63,722 nt of DNA. Origin: Pseudoselenomonas ruminantium. GTDB lineage: Bacteria > Bacillota > Negativicutes > Selenomonadales > Selenomonadaceae. The position numbers and the translations under genes are program-made. The stretch spans positions 1 to 63,722 of the forward strand of contig SVBZ01000050.1 in assembly GCA_015058575.1 (NCBI GenBank), in the 5' to 3' direction. This document shows, one piece after another, positions 16,027-24,224 of the stretch. Each line of letters begins with the position of its first letter. Positions within the stretch are counted from its first letter, which is position 1. The notes beneath the pieces are model-generated. The model ran no database searches. It had not been told where the DNA came from and saw only the letters and a program-made list of their open reading frames with translations.

Positions 16027-16744
16027 CGATTGCGCAGCAGGCATGCGTATGGTCGAAGTTTGGCATGCGCAGACCTTTTTTTAGATAATCACGCTGAAGG
16101 TAGAAAACGCTCTGGACGAGTTTATCCTGTTCGCGTGGTGAAAGGCGGCCTTCGAGTGATACGCCGACATGATAGATTGTACCAGTTGGCACTGCGATAG
16201 GAGTACAGCGCTCGACGAGCGCGTCGGCTTTGAGTGTACCGTAGAGCGGTAAACCGGGAATGGCTATGGCGACGCGGGACTGCAGCGGAACTTCCTCGTT
16301 ACACGCAAAGCAGAGACCGCCGCCGCTCAAGTCGATCAGCGTAGTGATGGTGGCATTGCGCAGATTGCCATAGCATCCAGGCAATTTGACCAGCATAGGC
16401 AGGGAGACGGGAACGCGGACGAAACGGCGCATCTGGATACGGTTGACGGTTACGGGCCTGCTCAGGTACCAGGTCATGTCCTCGACCATGGAGCTGCTGC
16501 GGAAGGTACTGGTAAAGCGATAGATACAGCCATTGCCGATGACCGTACAATCAATAAGGATATCCGCAGCGGGGACATCGAGAAAGACGTCAGGATCGCA
16601 GTCGATGCGGACGGCCAGATAGCGCAGGGAAATCTCAGTGATGATTCCGTGCAGGTCGAGTCTATAGTCCTCATTGGTCGTTGTGATATGAATGAATTGT
16701 TCTTCGTGCAGCACGTCGCTAGCAGGCATGGTTTCCGTCGTCAT
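16004..16744 (-). CDS. PilZ-domain c-di-GMP receptor, YcgR-like
   Basis: A 246-residue protein with an N-terminal YcgR-type PilZN-like half and a C-terminal PilZ domain. Both c-di-GMP binding motifs are present: RRFVR near 106-110 (RxxxR) and DLSGGG near 138-143 (DxSxxG). Relatives act as flagellar brakes or modulate surface polysaccharides. The start is ATG 16744, eleven bases after GGAGT; an in-frame TTG at 16762 overlaps the ribosome-binding site. It has its own strong promoter and lies next to a sigma-28-controlled FliD-like gene, so a motility role is likely (inference). Confidence 0.85.
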   Translation of the reverse strand: MTTETMPASDVLHEEQFIHITTTNEDYRLDLHGIITEISLRYLAVRIDCDPDVFLDVPAADILIDCTVIGNGCIYRFTSTFRSSSMVEDMTWYLSRPVTVNRIQMRRFVRVPVSLPMLVKLPGCYGNLRNATITTLIDLSGGGLCFACNEEVPLQSRVAIAIPGLPLYGTLKADALVERCTPIAVPTGTIYHVGVSLEGRLSPREQDKLVQSVFYLQRDYLKKGLRMPNFDHTHACCAIEKTCETI

Positions 16745-16781
16745 AGGCGGTTTACACTCCAATCCTTAAAACTTTTATTTT

Positions 16782-16810
16782 ATAGTACCAAAGTCCTAAT
16801 AAACTGTCAA
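16782..16810 (-). promoter_or_regulatory. Promoter of the PilZ gene
   Basis: Minus strand: TTGACA (16810-16805), 17-base spacer, TACTAT (16787-16782). Confidence 0.75.
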
Positions 16811-16847
16811 TAAAAGCCTGCCTCGACAAAAGAGGCAGGCTTTACAG
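16803..16847 (-). terminator. Terminator of the FliD-like gene
   Basis: Twelve-base-pair perfect stem, AAAGCCTGCCTC (16813-16824) against GAGGCAGGCTTT (16832-16843), extended by ACTGT/ACAGT further out. On the minus strand it ends in TTTTATT. It overlaps the -35 region of the PilZ promoter. Confidence 0.8.
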
Positions 16848-16861
16848 TAAGATTGGATATG

Positions 16862-17821
16862 TCATAGGGACATACTCAGAAGGTTGCCAATCATGCCATA
16901 TTGCACACTGGCTGTGAGAAGCTTGGGATTTGTGTAGGCCGATGCCAATGTCAGCTGGTTGCCAAGCATTTTCTGCATCGACGGGAAGGCTTTGTCCTGC
17001 TGCGAGAGGGCAAAGCTGGCGTGGCTTTCGGCCTTGCCGGCAAGGCCGCTATTGCCCAGAGCATTTTGGACACGGCTGCCGTTTTCGACGAGAGCAGAAG
17101 CGAGTTTGTCCTCATCGACAGAAAGCTCACCGGTTGCACTGTCGACATTGATTCCAATCTGCTTGTAGCTGTCAGCACGATATGTCGTGTCGGCAAAGGT
17201 GCTGGCTAAGGACTTCATGCGTTTGCTGACGCTGCTGTAGTCGCTGGTCAGATTCAGTGCATCGTTGTAGTCGGAGACGAGCTGCTTGACGTTTTTGATG
17301 GCGCTTTTCAGTGAATCGCTGTACGTCTTGGTGCCGTCTTCGGCCGTGGTAATGTCACTTGGACTGAAGTTGTAATTCATTTTAGCGACGGTCTTGGCCG
17401 AGTCCGTAAGATCGCTCATGGCAGAACCAAACTGGGTCGAAAAGACCTTTTTGGCTTCGTCATACGAGCTTACGAGCTCCGAAGCACTTGTGCTGATGCC
17501 CGATATGGAGCTGAGGCTCGCCAGGCTGCCCGAGGAGCTGGCCGAGGCCGTATAGCTGGACCAGAGATTCGTAAGCGAATCCTGAGCTGCTGTCGTCTTT
17601 TTGGCCGTCGTATGTGATGACGAAAAAGCATTGACGAGATTGCTCAGCGAGGATACGTTGGCGGCTGCTGTTGCAAGTGCCGGGCTCGTGTCACTGGCGT
17701 TGCTGGCGTCCGTTTTGGCCGCTTTTGCCGATGACGAGCTGCCAGAGGTGCTAGGCGTATTGCCGGCAGCCATCTTGTACAAGGTATACGTATCATGGGC
17801 CATGGATGAGATGGTGGACAT
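16862..17821 (-). CDS. Ser/Ala-rich protein with a FliD C-terminal-like segment
   Basis: A 319-residue protein without a signal peptide, very rich in Ser, Ala and Thr, and apparently cysteine-free. The part around 225-255 (YKQIGINVDSATGELSVDEDKL followed by ALVENGSRVQNALG, quoted in two pieces) resembles the C-terminal domain of the flagellar cap protein FliD. The rest does not look like a complete FliD. The gene follows a sigma-28-type promoter, which supports export or assembly with the flagellum. The start is ATG 17821, after GGAGGG. It may be a short FliD-like cap or filament-associated protein; the exact role is unknown. Confidence 0.6.
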   Translation of the reverse strand: MSTISSMAHDTYTLYKMAAGNTPSTSGSSSSAKAAKTDASNASDTSPALATAAANVSSLSNLVNAFSSSHTTAKKTTAAQDSLTNLWSSYTASASSSGSLASLSSISGISTSASELVSSYDEAKKVFSTQFGSAMSDLTDSAKTVAKMNYNFSPSDITTAEDGTKTYSDSLKSAIKNVKQLVSDYNDALNLTSDYSSVSKRMKSLASTFADTTYRADSYKQIGINVDSATGELSVDEDKLASALVENGSRVQNALGNSGLAGKAESHASFALSQQDKAFPSMQKMLGNQLTLASAYTNPKLLTASVQYGMIGNLLSMSL

Positions 17822-17873
17822 GATGATCCCTCCTTTCTTGTGTAGTGGAGCGCACAAACTCTCCCTATTTGAT

Positions 17874-17900
17874 ATATCGGCAAATCGAGTGGAAAAATTA
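17874..17900 (-). promoter_or_regulatory. Sigma-28 (FliA/SigD) type promoter
   Basis: Minus strand: TAAT (17900-17897), 15-base spacer, GCCGATAT (17881-17874), against the consensus TAAA-N15-GCCGATAA. It lies 52 bases upstream of the FliD-like start codon. This is the only sigma-28 site I found in the window. Confidence 0.7.
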
Positions 17901-18038
17901 AGGAGATTTTTGCTTTACGATTCATTCGTGAATTATACGAATAAGCATACTTTATTTAGGCGAATATAACCAATAAATTTCAAACAAGGCGTGTGTTTTC
18001 AGAAAATATTTATTTTGGCAGAATATGGCGGAAATTGT

Positions 18039-18067
18039 TTTACTTATAGGGGCAAAACGTGTAGAAT
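18039..18067 (+). promoter_or_regulatory. Promoter of pyruvate kinase
   Basis: TTTACT, 17-base spacer, TAGAAT. It predicts a transcript start near 18074 and a leader of about 125 bases. The rest of the gap 17901-18038 is AT-rich with nothing else recognisable. Confidence 0.55.
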
Positions 18068-18073
18068 AGGAAC

Positions 18074-18170
18074 TGTCAGAGGGAGTGTTCCCTCAAATGT
18101 TCAGGCCGTGAGCAGAACCTGCCACAGCGACGCCGGGCAACCGGAGGCAGGCTGCTTGTGATAATATGGA
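18074..18170 (+). ncRNA. Structured leader RNA of unknown class upstream of pyk
   Basis: Two well-formed hairpins. The first is GAGGGA-GTGT-TCCCTC (18079-18094). The second (18110-18157) has stacked stems GAGCAG/CTGCTT, CCTGCC/GGCAGG and CCGG/CCGG, closed by a GCAA tetraloop. It has an AA bulge and a nine-base asymmetric internal loop (18124-18132). The segment is GC-rich in an AT-rich gap and has no terminator-like T run. It matches no riboswitch class I could place (ZTP, SAM, c-di-GMP, T-box and others were considered). Confidence 0.45.
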
Positions 18171-18198
18171 GTAAAAAGAATAGGTGGGGATTTACAAC

Positions 18199-19626
18199 AT
18201 GTTAAAGAAGACGAAAATCATCTGCACGCAGGGACCATCCACGGAGAAACCGGGCGTTATCGATGCGCTGATTGCAAACGGTATGAATCTGGCCCGTTTC
18301 AACTTCTCTCATGGTGACCATGAGGAGCATCTGAACCGTATCAACATGGTACGCGAGGCTGCTAAGAAGGCTGGCAAGGTCATCTCCCTTGTTCTGGACA
18401 CGAAGGGTCCGGAGATGCGTCTGGGCGAGTTCAAAGACGGTAAAGTCATGCTCGAGAAGGGCAACAAGTTCACGCTGACGTATGATGATGTACCGGGCGA
18501 TGAGACGCATGTTTCCGTCAACCACAAAGGTCTCTATACGGAAGTAAAACCGGGCGATACGCTGCTTCTGTCCGATGGTCTCGTAGCACTCAAGGTTGAT
18601 GAAATCAAGGGCAAAGACATTGTCACGACGATTCAGAACAGCGGTAAAATGAGCACGCGCAAACGCGTTGCTGCACCGGGTGTATCGCTGGGCCTGCCGC
18701 CGATTTCTGAGCAGGATGAGAAAGACATCATCTTCGGTTGCGAGCAGGACATGGATTTTGTCGCTGCTTCCTTCATCCAGCGTCCGGCTGATGTCCTGGC
18801 TATCCGTAAGCTCATCAAGGAGCACAATGGCCATATGGAGATCATCCCGAAAATCGAGAATCTCGAGGGCGTCAAGAACTTCGATGCTATCCTTGAGGTT
18901 TCCGATGGTATCATGGTTGCCCGCGGTGACCTCGGCGTTGAGGTTCCGGCTGAGGATGTGCCGCTGATCCAGAAAGAAATCATCCGCAAGTGCAACAAGG
19001 CTGGCAAACCGGTCATCGTTGCTACGCAGATGCTCGATTCCATGGAGCGTAACCCGCGTCCGACCCGTGCAGAGGTTTCCGACGTTGGTAATGCTATCCT
19101 TGATGGCACGGATGCTATCATGCTCTCTGGCGAGACGGCTTCCGGTGACTATCCGGTTGAGGCAGTCGCTACGATGAACCGCATCGCTTGCCGCATCGAG
19201 TCCGCTCTGGAGTACAAAGATCTCTTCATCGAGCGCGGCTTCGAGCATCTCCAGTCCCGTACGCGTGCAGTCGCTCATGCTACGGTACAGATGGCTTATG
19301 AGCTCGATACGCCGGCTATCATCACGCCGACTGAGAGCGGTTACACGACGAAAGTCGTTTCGAAGTATCGCCCGAAAGCAGCTATCGTTGCTTACACGCC
19401 GAGCGAGAAAGTTGTTCGTCAGCTGAACCTGCGCTGGGGCGTATATCCAATCCTCGGCACGGAGTGGAACGATGTTGACGAGATGCTCAGCAATGCAACG
19501 GCTGCTGCTGTCAAGAATGAGTATGTAAAACGCGGCGATACGACGATCGTTACGTCGGGTATCAAGGTTGACAACTCGGCAGCTGTCGGCAAAAACACGA
19601 ACTCCATCCGTGTTTACGCTATCTGA
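18199..19626 (+). CDS. pyk: Pyruvate kinase
   Basis: Converts phosphoenolpyruvate and ADP to pyruvate and ATP in glycolysis. The 475-residue product opens KKTKIICTQGPSTEKPG and carries the active-site signature DGIMVARGDLGVEVP. It has the usual barrel, B domain (about 70-170) and C-terminal effector domain, without the extra C-terminal domain found in Bacillus. The ATG at 18199 follows AGGTGGGG; the in-frame GTG at 18184 lies within that ribosome-binding site. It follows an unusual structured leader and is monocistronic. Confidence 0.96.
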   Translation: MLKKTKIICTQGPSTEKPGVIDALIANGMNLARFNFSHGDHEEHLNRINMVREAAKKAGKVISLVLDTKGPEMRLGEFKDGKVMLEKGNKFTLTYDDVPGDETHVSVNHKGLYTEVKPGDTLLLSDGLVALKVDEIKGKDIVTTIQNSGKMSTRKRVAAPGVSLGLPPISEQDEKDIIFGCEQDMDFVAASFIQRPADVLAIRKLIKEHNGHMEIIPKIENLEGVKNFDAILEVSDGIMVARGDLGVEVPAEDVPLIQKEIIRKCNKAGKPVIVATQMLDSMERNPRPTRAEVSDVGNAILDGTDAIMLSGETASGDYPVEAVATMNRIACRIESALEYKDLFIERGFEHLQSRTRAVAHATVQMAYELDTPAIITPTESGYTTKVVSKYRPKAAIVAYTPSEKVVRQLNLRWGVYPILGTEWNDVDEMLSNATAAAVKNEYVKRGDTTIVTSGIKVDNSAAVGKNTNSIRVYAI

Positions 19627-19647
19627 TAAATCCATCAGACGATTCAA

Positions 19648-19680
19648 GGAGCTTCCCTGCGGGGAAGCTTCTTTTGTTTT
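19648..19680 (+). terminator. Terminator of pyk
   Basis: Stem GGAGCTTCCC against GGGAAGCTTC, loop TGCG, then a T-rich run. Confidence 0.88.
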
Positions 19681-19693
19681 TCGACGCTTTTTC

Positions 19694-19723
19694 TTGCAGA
19701 GAAATGCTACTCTATGGTAGAAT
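19694..19723 (+). promoter_or_regulatory. Promoter of secG
   Basis: TTGCAG, 18-base spacer, TAGAAT. Confidence 0.55.
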
Positions 19724-19759
19724 AATATGGAAACTGTAATTAAAGGGAGGCTTACATAC

Positions 19760-19990
19760 ATGTTGCTTACCGTTTTGATGATATTAGATGCATTGGTGGC
19801 AATCATCCTCATCGCGTCGGTGCTCGGCCAGGAGGCCAAATCTTCTGGCATGGGCGGTATGGGCGGCGGTGCGGATACCGTATTTTCGAGCAAGGCTCGG
19901 GGTATGGATGCGCTGCTGGCACGCGTTACCGTGGTTTTTGCGACTCTATTTGCGGTTATTACGATCGTGATTGCCCGCATGACCAACTAA
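19760..19990 (+). CDS. secG: Preprotein translocase subunit SecG
   Basis: Small SecYEG subunit that assists protein export. The 76-residue product has two membrane helices (about 3-23 and 52-73) around a Gly-rich loop, MGGMGGGADTVF followed by ARGMDALLARVT, the usual SecG layout. The start is ATG 19760, ten bases after GGGAGG; an in-frame ATG at 19727 precedes the ribosome-binding site and is rejected. In many Firmicutes secG precedes an esterase, rnr and smpB, as it does here. Confidence 0.93.
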   Translation: MLLTVLMILDALVAIILIASVLGQEAKSSGMGGMGGGADTVFSSKARGMDALLARVTVVFATLFAVITIVIARMTN

Positions 19991-20000
19991 TACGAGAGAG

Positions 20001-20038
20001 CGTTCCCTGTTCTGCAGTATCAGAGCAGGGGCGTTTTG
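20001..20038 (+). terminator. Terminator-like hairpin after secG
   Basis: CCCTGTTCTG (20005-20014) pairs with CAGAGCAGGG (20021-20030), followed by GCGTTTTG. It may be only a partial terminator, since the esterase has no clear promoter of its own. Confidence 0.6.
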
Positions 20039-20063
20039 TATTATGGCGAGGGGAGGTAAGAGG

Positions 20064-20810
20064 ATGATTTTACCTGGTGCAGAGCCGTTTTTCCTGCCAG
20101 GCGGCAAGGAAGGGGTGCTGCTCATTCATGGTTTTACGGGGTTGCCGGCAGAACTTCTGCTTATGGGGCAATATCTGCATGCGCAGGGATTCTCGGTGCT
20201 CGGAGTCCGGCTGGCCGGGCATGGTACGACGGTTGAGGATATGAGCCATATGACCTGGGAGGATTGGATGGATTCTGTCCGTGATGGCTATGCCTTGTTG
20301 TCAGGGTTTTGCGATACCGTCGATGTCATTGGTCATTCGATGGGCGGGTTGTTTGCGCTGCTGTTGTCGTCAGAGGAAAAAATCGGCAAAGTGGTAACGC
20401 TGGCGGCACCGATTCAGATCGCAGAGGAACGTGGCATCAAATTCCTGCCGCCGCGTGAGGTCTGCAATAATCAGTTCATCCCGAAGGCCCGCCGACGGCT
20501 CAAGGGAGTGCCGGCGGCGGTCAACAATACGTACCGCAAAATGCCGCTTATCGGTGTTCATGAGCTCGTTGATGTCATCGAGAAGACGAAGGGCTGCATC
20601 GACAAAGTTACGGCACCGGTACTCATCATGCATAGCCGGGACGACCATACGGCGGCGCCTGTCAGTGCAGAGTATATCTATAATCATGTGCAAAGCCATA
20701 TCCGCCGGATATGCTGGCTGGAAGCGTCCGGCCATCTGCTGCCTGTGGCGGCAGAACGCGAAAAAGTATTTGCTGAGGCTGCGGCCTTCCTGCAGGCGCC
20801 TGACGCGTAA
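20064..20810 (+). CDS. Alpha/beta hydrolase, Est30-type carboxylesterase
   Basis: A 248-residue serine hydrolase. LLIHGFTGLPAEL provides the oxyanion-hole HG motif, GHSMGG near 93-98 the nucleophile serine, SRDDHT the acid, and ASGHLLP the catalytic histidine. It resembles the thermostable carboxylesterase Est30, which is commonly encoded between secG and rnr in Firmicutes. The start is ATG 20064, after a strong AGGGGAGGT; the upstream ATG 20043 lies before that site. The natural substrate is unknown. Confidence 0.88.
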   Translation: MILPGAEPFFLPGGKEGVLLIHGFTGLPAELLLMGQYLHAQGFSVLGVRLAGHGTTVEDMSHMTWEDWMDSVRDGYALLSGFCDTVDVIGHSMGGLFALLLSSEEKIGKVVTLAAPIQIAEERGIKFLPPREVCNNQFIPKARRRLKGVPAAVNNTYRKMPLIGVHELVDVIEKTKGCIDKVTAPVLIMHSRDDHTAAPVSAEYIYNHVQSHIRRICWLEASGHLLPVAAEREKVFAEAAAFLQAPDA

Positions 20811-20882
20811 GTGGCGCTGGCAGGAGAAACGAGTGGAAAGAGCAGGTGTGCTCTTTTAGGAAAAGGGAGAAAAAGAAACTTT

Positions 20883-23573
20883 ATGGATTTGAAAGAACGA
20901 ATTGTTGCGTATATGCGTGAGGCGGCCTATAAACCATTATTGGCAGAGGATCTGGCTGAGGAAATGGGACTGACGCTGGAAGAGCAGGTAGAATTTCCGC
21001 AGGCGCTTGAGGAGCTCGAACAGGAGGGCGCAATCATCCGGAACCGCAGCGACCTCTATGGTGTGCCAAGCCGCATGCATCTGGTAGTGGGCCGCATTTC
21101 GATGACGGCCAAAGGGTTTGGCTTCATCATCCCTGACGTGCGTGAATCGGAAGAAGAGACGGATGTATTCGTGCCGGGGCCGGGGATTGGCTCGGCTATG
21201 CATGGTGACCGTGTCGTGGCGCGTGTTACGCCTTCAGAGGAGCCGGGGCGCTCGCGCGAGGGCGAGATCATCCGCATTTTGGAGCGTGCCAACGAAAAGA
21301 TTGTCGGTACGTTTGAGAGCAGCAAGACTTTTGGGTTTGTGACACCGGATAATACGAAACTCACGCAGGATATTTTTGTCCCCAAGAAATTCTTCCATGG
21401 TGCGAAGACTGGCAGCAAGGTAGTCGTTAAGATCACGAAATGGCCGGATGGACGCCGCAATGCGGAAGGCAATGTCATCGAGGTGCTCGGCAAGGTTGGC
21501 GAGCCGGGCGTTGATGTTCTTTCCGTCATGCGTCAGTATGAGCTGTCCGAAGTCTTTCCAGAGGATGTGCAGGCCGCTGCTGATGCGGTGGAGCAGGAGC
21601 CATCGCCAGAGGAATATCGCGGCCGCGCCGATCGCCGTGATCTGCCAATCGTGACGGTAGATGGCGAGGATTCCAAGGACCTTGATGATGGTGTTTATGC
21701 GCGCAAGAATGAGGATGGCTCGTTCTTCCTTGGTGTTTATATTGCTGATGTCAGCTGGTATGTACGTGAGAATCAGCCGCTGGATCGTGAGGCCTATGCG
21801 CGTGGTACGAGCGTATATCTGGTCGACCGTGTCATCCCGATGCTGCCGAAGGAGCTCTCGAACGGCATTTGCAGTCTCAATGCAGGCGTCGACCGTCTGT
21901 CGATGGCGTGTGAAATGCAGATTTCTCCGGAAGGTGAGATTACAAGTTATGAAATCCTGCCAACGGTCATCCATGTATATCGCCGCCTGACGTATAATAT
22001 CGTCAATAAGGTGCTGGTCGAAAAGGAGGAGCCGTTCCTGTCGGACAACCATGATATCGGCACGATGCTGGAGACGCTGGCTGAGCTGCGCGATGTGCTC
22101 AAAGCTAAGCGCCATCGCCGTGGTTCGATTGACTTTGATTTGCCAGAGGTCAAAGTCAAGCTTGATGAAAAAGGCCATCCGGTCGCGCTGATCAAGCGCG
22201 AGGGGTCATTGGCTGAATCCATCATCGAAGAGTGTATGCTGGCAGCTAATGAGACGGTGGCCCGTCATATGGATACGAAACATCTGCCGTTCATGTATCG
22301 TGTACATGAGCAGCCGACGACGGAGAAAATCGAGCGCCTTAACAATCTGCTTGGTGCTTTTGGCTTGTTTGTCCGTCAGGACGAAGCGGGCCAGATTCAG
22401 CCGATGGATGTCCAGAAAGTGCTGGAAAAAGTCGAAGGGCGGCCGGAAGAGCGCATCATCAGTACGGTAGCTTTGCGTTCGATGCAGCAGGCCCGCTATT
22501 CGGAATTGAGTCTTGGTCATTTTGGCCTGGCGGCCCGCTACTATACGCATTTTACTTCGCCAATCCGCCGTTATCCGGATCTCATCGTTCATCGGCTGCT
22601 GCGCGAGACTTTTGCGACGGGGACGCTACCGGCTGAGCGTCAGGCTAAGCTCAAGACGGTATTGCCGGAGACTGCGGACCATGCGTCGCAACGGGAACGC
22701 ATCGCTATCGAGGCTGAACGTGAGACGACTGATATGAAGAAAATCGAATATATGGCGCAATTTGTCGGCGAGGAATTTTCTGGTGTTATCAGCGGTGTTA
22801 CAGCTTTTGGTATTTTTGTCGAGCTCGATAATGGCGTCGAGGGCCTTGTCCATGTATCGACGATGGTCAATGATTATTACGAGTATGTTGAGGAGCAGTT
22901 TGCGATGGTCGGCGAGCGCACGCAGGCGAAATACCGCTTGGGCGATGAGGTAGAGGTATTGCTGGTACGTGCAAGTGTCGAGGAGCGCAATCTTGATTTT
23001 GTGCTCAAGGATAATGGTGCCTATGATCCCGAGGCGATGAAGAATGCTGTCCGCGGTGGCCGCAATGGCAGCAAGGGCGATAAAAAAGGCGGTAAAGATA
23101 AGAAGGGCAAAGGCCGTGGCGATCGCAAGCCGAAAAAGGCTGACGTAAATCCGGCTGAGCTTATTGCAGAACCGCTGCTGGCAGTAGACGGGGAGGAAAA
23201 GCCAAAGAAGAAACGCTCGCGTGGCGGCCACGGCAAAAAGCGCGGTGCTTCGGGCGAGAAGCTGCCGAAACAGGAGCAGCCACAGCCGCAGAAAGGCAGC
23301 CGCAAGCGTGCAGCTAAGGAATCCCGGGGGCAGGACAAGGGCGGCAGTGACCGCTCCCGTAATCGCGAGGAGCGCCGTGGCGGTAAAGAGGGCGACTACC
23401 ACCGCGTCTATGTGACAGGGCTTAACAGTGCTGTCTGGCCGGATCCGCCGGGGTATCATGAGCGCAAGCTGCGTGAGGAAGCCCGCCAGGAGAAAGAAAA
23501 GGCCAAGAAGGCGCCGAAAAGGCGTCCGCGTCCGCACCGCAAGACGGAAGGCGGTACGGGCAACAGTAAATAA
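20883..23573 (+). CDS. rnr: Ribonuclease R
   Basis: Processive 3'-5' exoribonuclease of the RNB family that degrades structured RNA and works with SmpB and tmRNA in quality control. The 896-residue product has an N-terminal helix-turn-helix, two cold-shock domains, an RNB core with DGEDSKDLDDGVYA near 260-275, an S1 domain near 640-720 and a long Lys/Arg-rich tail of about 170 residues. The tail is longer and more basic than usual. The start is ATG 20883. The next gene is smpB, as in many bacteria. Confidence 0.95.
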   Translation: MDLKERIVAYMREAAYKPLLAEDLAEEMGLTLEEQVEFPQALEELEQEGAIIRNRSDLYGVPSRMHLVVGRISMTAKGFGFIIPDVRESEEETDVFVPGPGIGSAMHGDRVVARVTPSEEPGRSREGEIIRILERANEKIVGTFESSKTFGFVTPDNTKLTQDIFVPKKFFHGAKTGSKVVVKITKWPDGRRNAEGNVIEVLGKVGEPGVDVLSVMRQYELSEVFPEDVQAAADAVEQEPSPEEYRGRADRRDLPIVTVDGEDSKDLDDGVYARKNEDGSFFLGVYIADVSWYVRENQPLDREAYARGTSVYLVDRVIPMLPKELSNGICSLNAGVDRLSMACEMQISPEGEITSYEILPTVIHVYRRLTYNIVNKVLVEKEEPFLSDNHDIGTMLETLAELRDVLKAKRHRRGSIDFDLPEVKVKLDEKGHPVALIKREGSLAESIIEECMLAANETVARHMDTKHLPFMYRVHEQPTTEKIERLNNLLGAFGLFVRQDEAGQIQPMDVQKVLEKVEGRPEERIISTVALRSMQQARYSELSLGHFGLAARYYTHFTSPIRRYPDLIVHRLLRETFATGTLPAERQAKLKTVLPETADHASQRERIAIEAERETTDMKKIEYMAQFVGEEFSGVISGVTAFGIFVELDNGVEGLVHVSTMVNDYYEYVEEQFAMVGERTQAKYRLGDEVEVLLVRASVEERNLDFVLKDNGAYDPEAMKNAVRGGRNGSKGDKKGGKDKKGKGRGDRKPKKADVNPAELIAEPLLAVDGEEKPKKKRSRGGHGKKRGASGEKLPKQEQPQPQKGSRKRAAKESRGQDKGGSDRSRNREERRGGKEGDYHRVYVTGLNSAVWPDPPGYHERKLREEARQEKEKAKKAPKRRPRPHRKTEGGTGNSK

Positions 23574-23606
23574 TTATTCCCACTGAAGGCAGTGAGGTGA
23601 ACATTA

Positions 23607-24080
23607 TTGGGTAAGAAAAACATTGCCATCAAGATTGCCTGCGAAAACCGCAAGGCACGTCATGATTTTTTCATTCATGAAACTTTTGAGGCAGGACTGG
23701 CTCTGCAGGGGACGGAGGTCAAATCCTTGCGGGCTGGCAAGGCCAATCTCAAGGACAGTTATGCTGTCATCAAGAATGGTGAGGTTTTCGTCGAGCATAT
23801 GCATATCAGCCCGTATGAGCAGGGGAATATCTTCAACCATGATCCACTGCGGACGCGCAAGCTCTTGATGCATAAGGCGGAGATTGTCAAGTTGTTCAGC
23901 AAGACGCGTGAGAAAGGTTTCACGCTGGTACCGCTCAAAGTTTACTTCAAACATGGCCGTGCTAAGCTGGAGCTGGCATTGGCCAGTGGTAAGCACAATT
24001 ATGATAAGCGCCAGGATTTGCAGGCAAAAGCGGCCAAGCGTGACGTAGAACGTGCGCTTAAAGATCGGCAGCGTTATTAA
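23607..24080 (+). CDS. smpB: SsrA-binding protein SmpB
   Basis: Delivers tmRNA to stalled ribosomes. The 157-residue product has the family opening [14 protein letters not shown], the core [19 protein letters not shown], and the basic tail ending [14 protein letters not shown]. The start is TTG after GAGGTG, and the codon is unusual but the spacing is good. It lies 33 bases after rnr. The tmRNA gene (ssrA), often found nearby, is not in this window. Confidence 0.95.
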   Translation: MGKKNIAIKIACENRKARHDFFIHETFEAGLALQGTEVKSLRAGKANLKDSYAVIKNGEVFVEHMHISPYEQGNIFNHDPLRTRKLLMHKAEIVKLFSKTREKGFTLVPLKVYFKHGRAKLELALASGKHNYDKRQDLQAKAAKRDVERALKDRQRY

Positions 24081-24103
24081 AAAGATATTTCGCAGCAGGA
24101 AAG

Positions 24104-24150
24104 ACGCCATATCTTTATCGGTAGAGATAGATATGGCGTTTTATATTTTC
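24104..24150 (+). terminator. Terminator after smpB
   Basis: ACGCCATATCT (24104-24114) pairs with AGATATGGCGT (24129-24139), followed by a T-rich run. Confidence 0.8.
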
Positions 24151-24162
24151 AAGAGTGTAATG

Positions 24163-24192
24163 TTGTAGCATGATGGTGCGAGGTGGTATAAT
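24163..24192 (+). promoter_or_regulatory. Promoter of the amino acid permease
   Basis: TTGTAG, 18-base spacer, perfect TATAAT. Confidence 0.6.
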
Positions 24193-24224
24193 AGGCAGGT
24201 ATTCTTTGGATGGGAGATGAATCT

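Noticed and set aside
18074..18170. Small SRP RNA, SAM, ZTP or c-di-GMP riboswitch assignment of the pyk leader
   Set aside because: The diagnostic cores (for example GGAAGCAGCC of SRP RNA, or the conserved junctions of each riboswitch) are missing. Kept as an unassigned structured leader.
18202..19986. Long antisense open frame opposite pyk and secG (594 codons)
   Set aside because: Shadow of a highly biased coding strand, with no ribosome-binding site or family signature. The same applies to the 553-codon frame opposite nrdD.
20811..20882. Upstream GTG start for ribonuclease R
   Set aside because: The 24 extra residues are not like the family N-terminus, and the GTG directly follows the esterase stop without a ribosome-binding site. 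ATG 20883 fits the family start.
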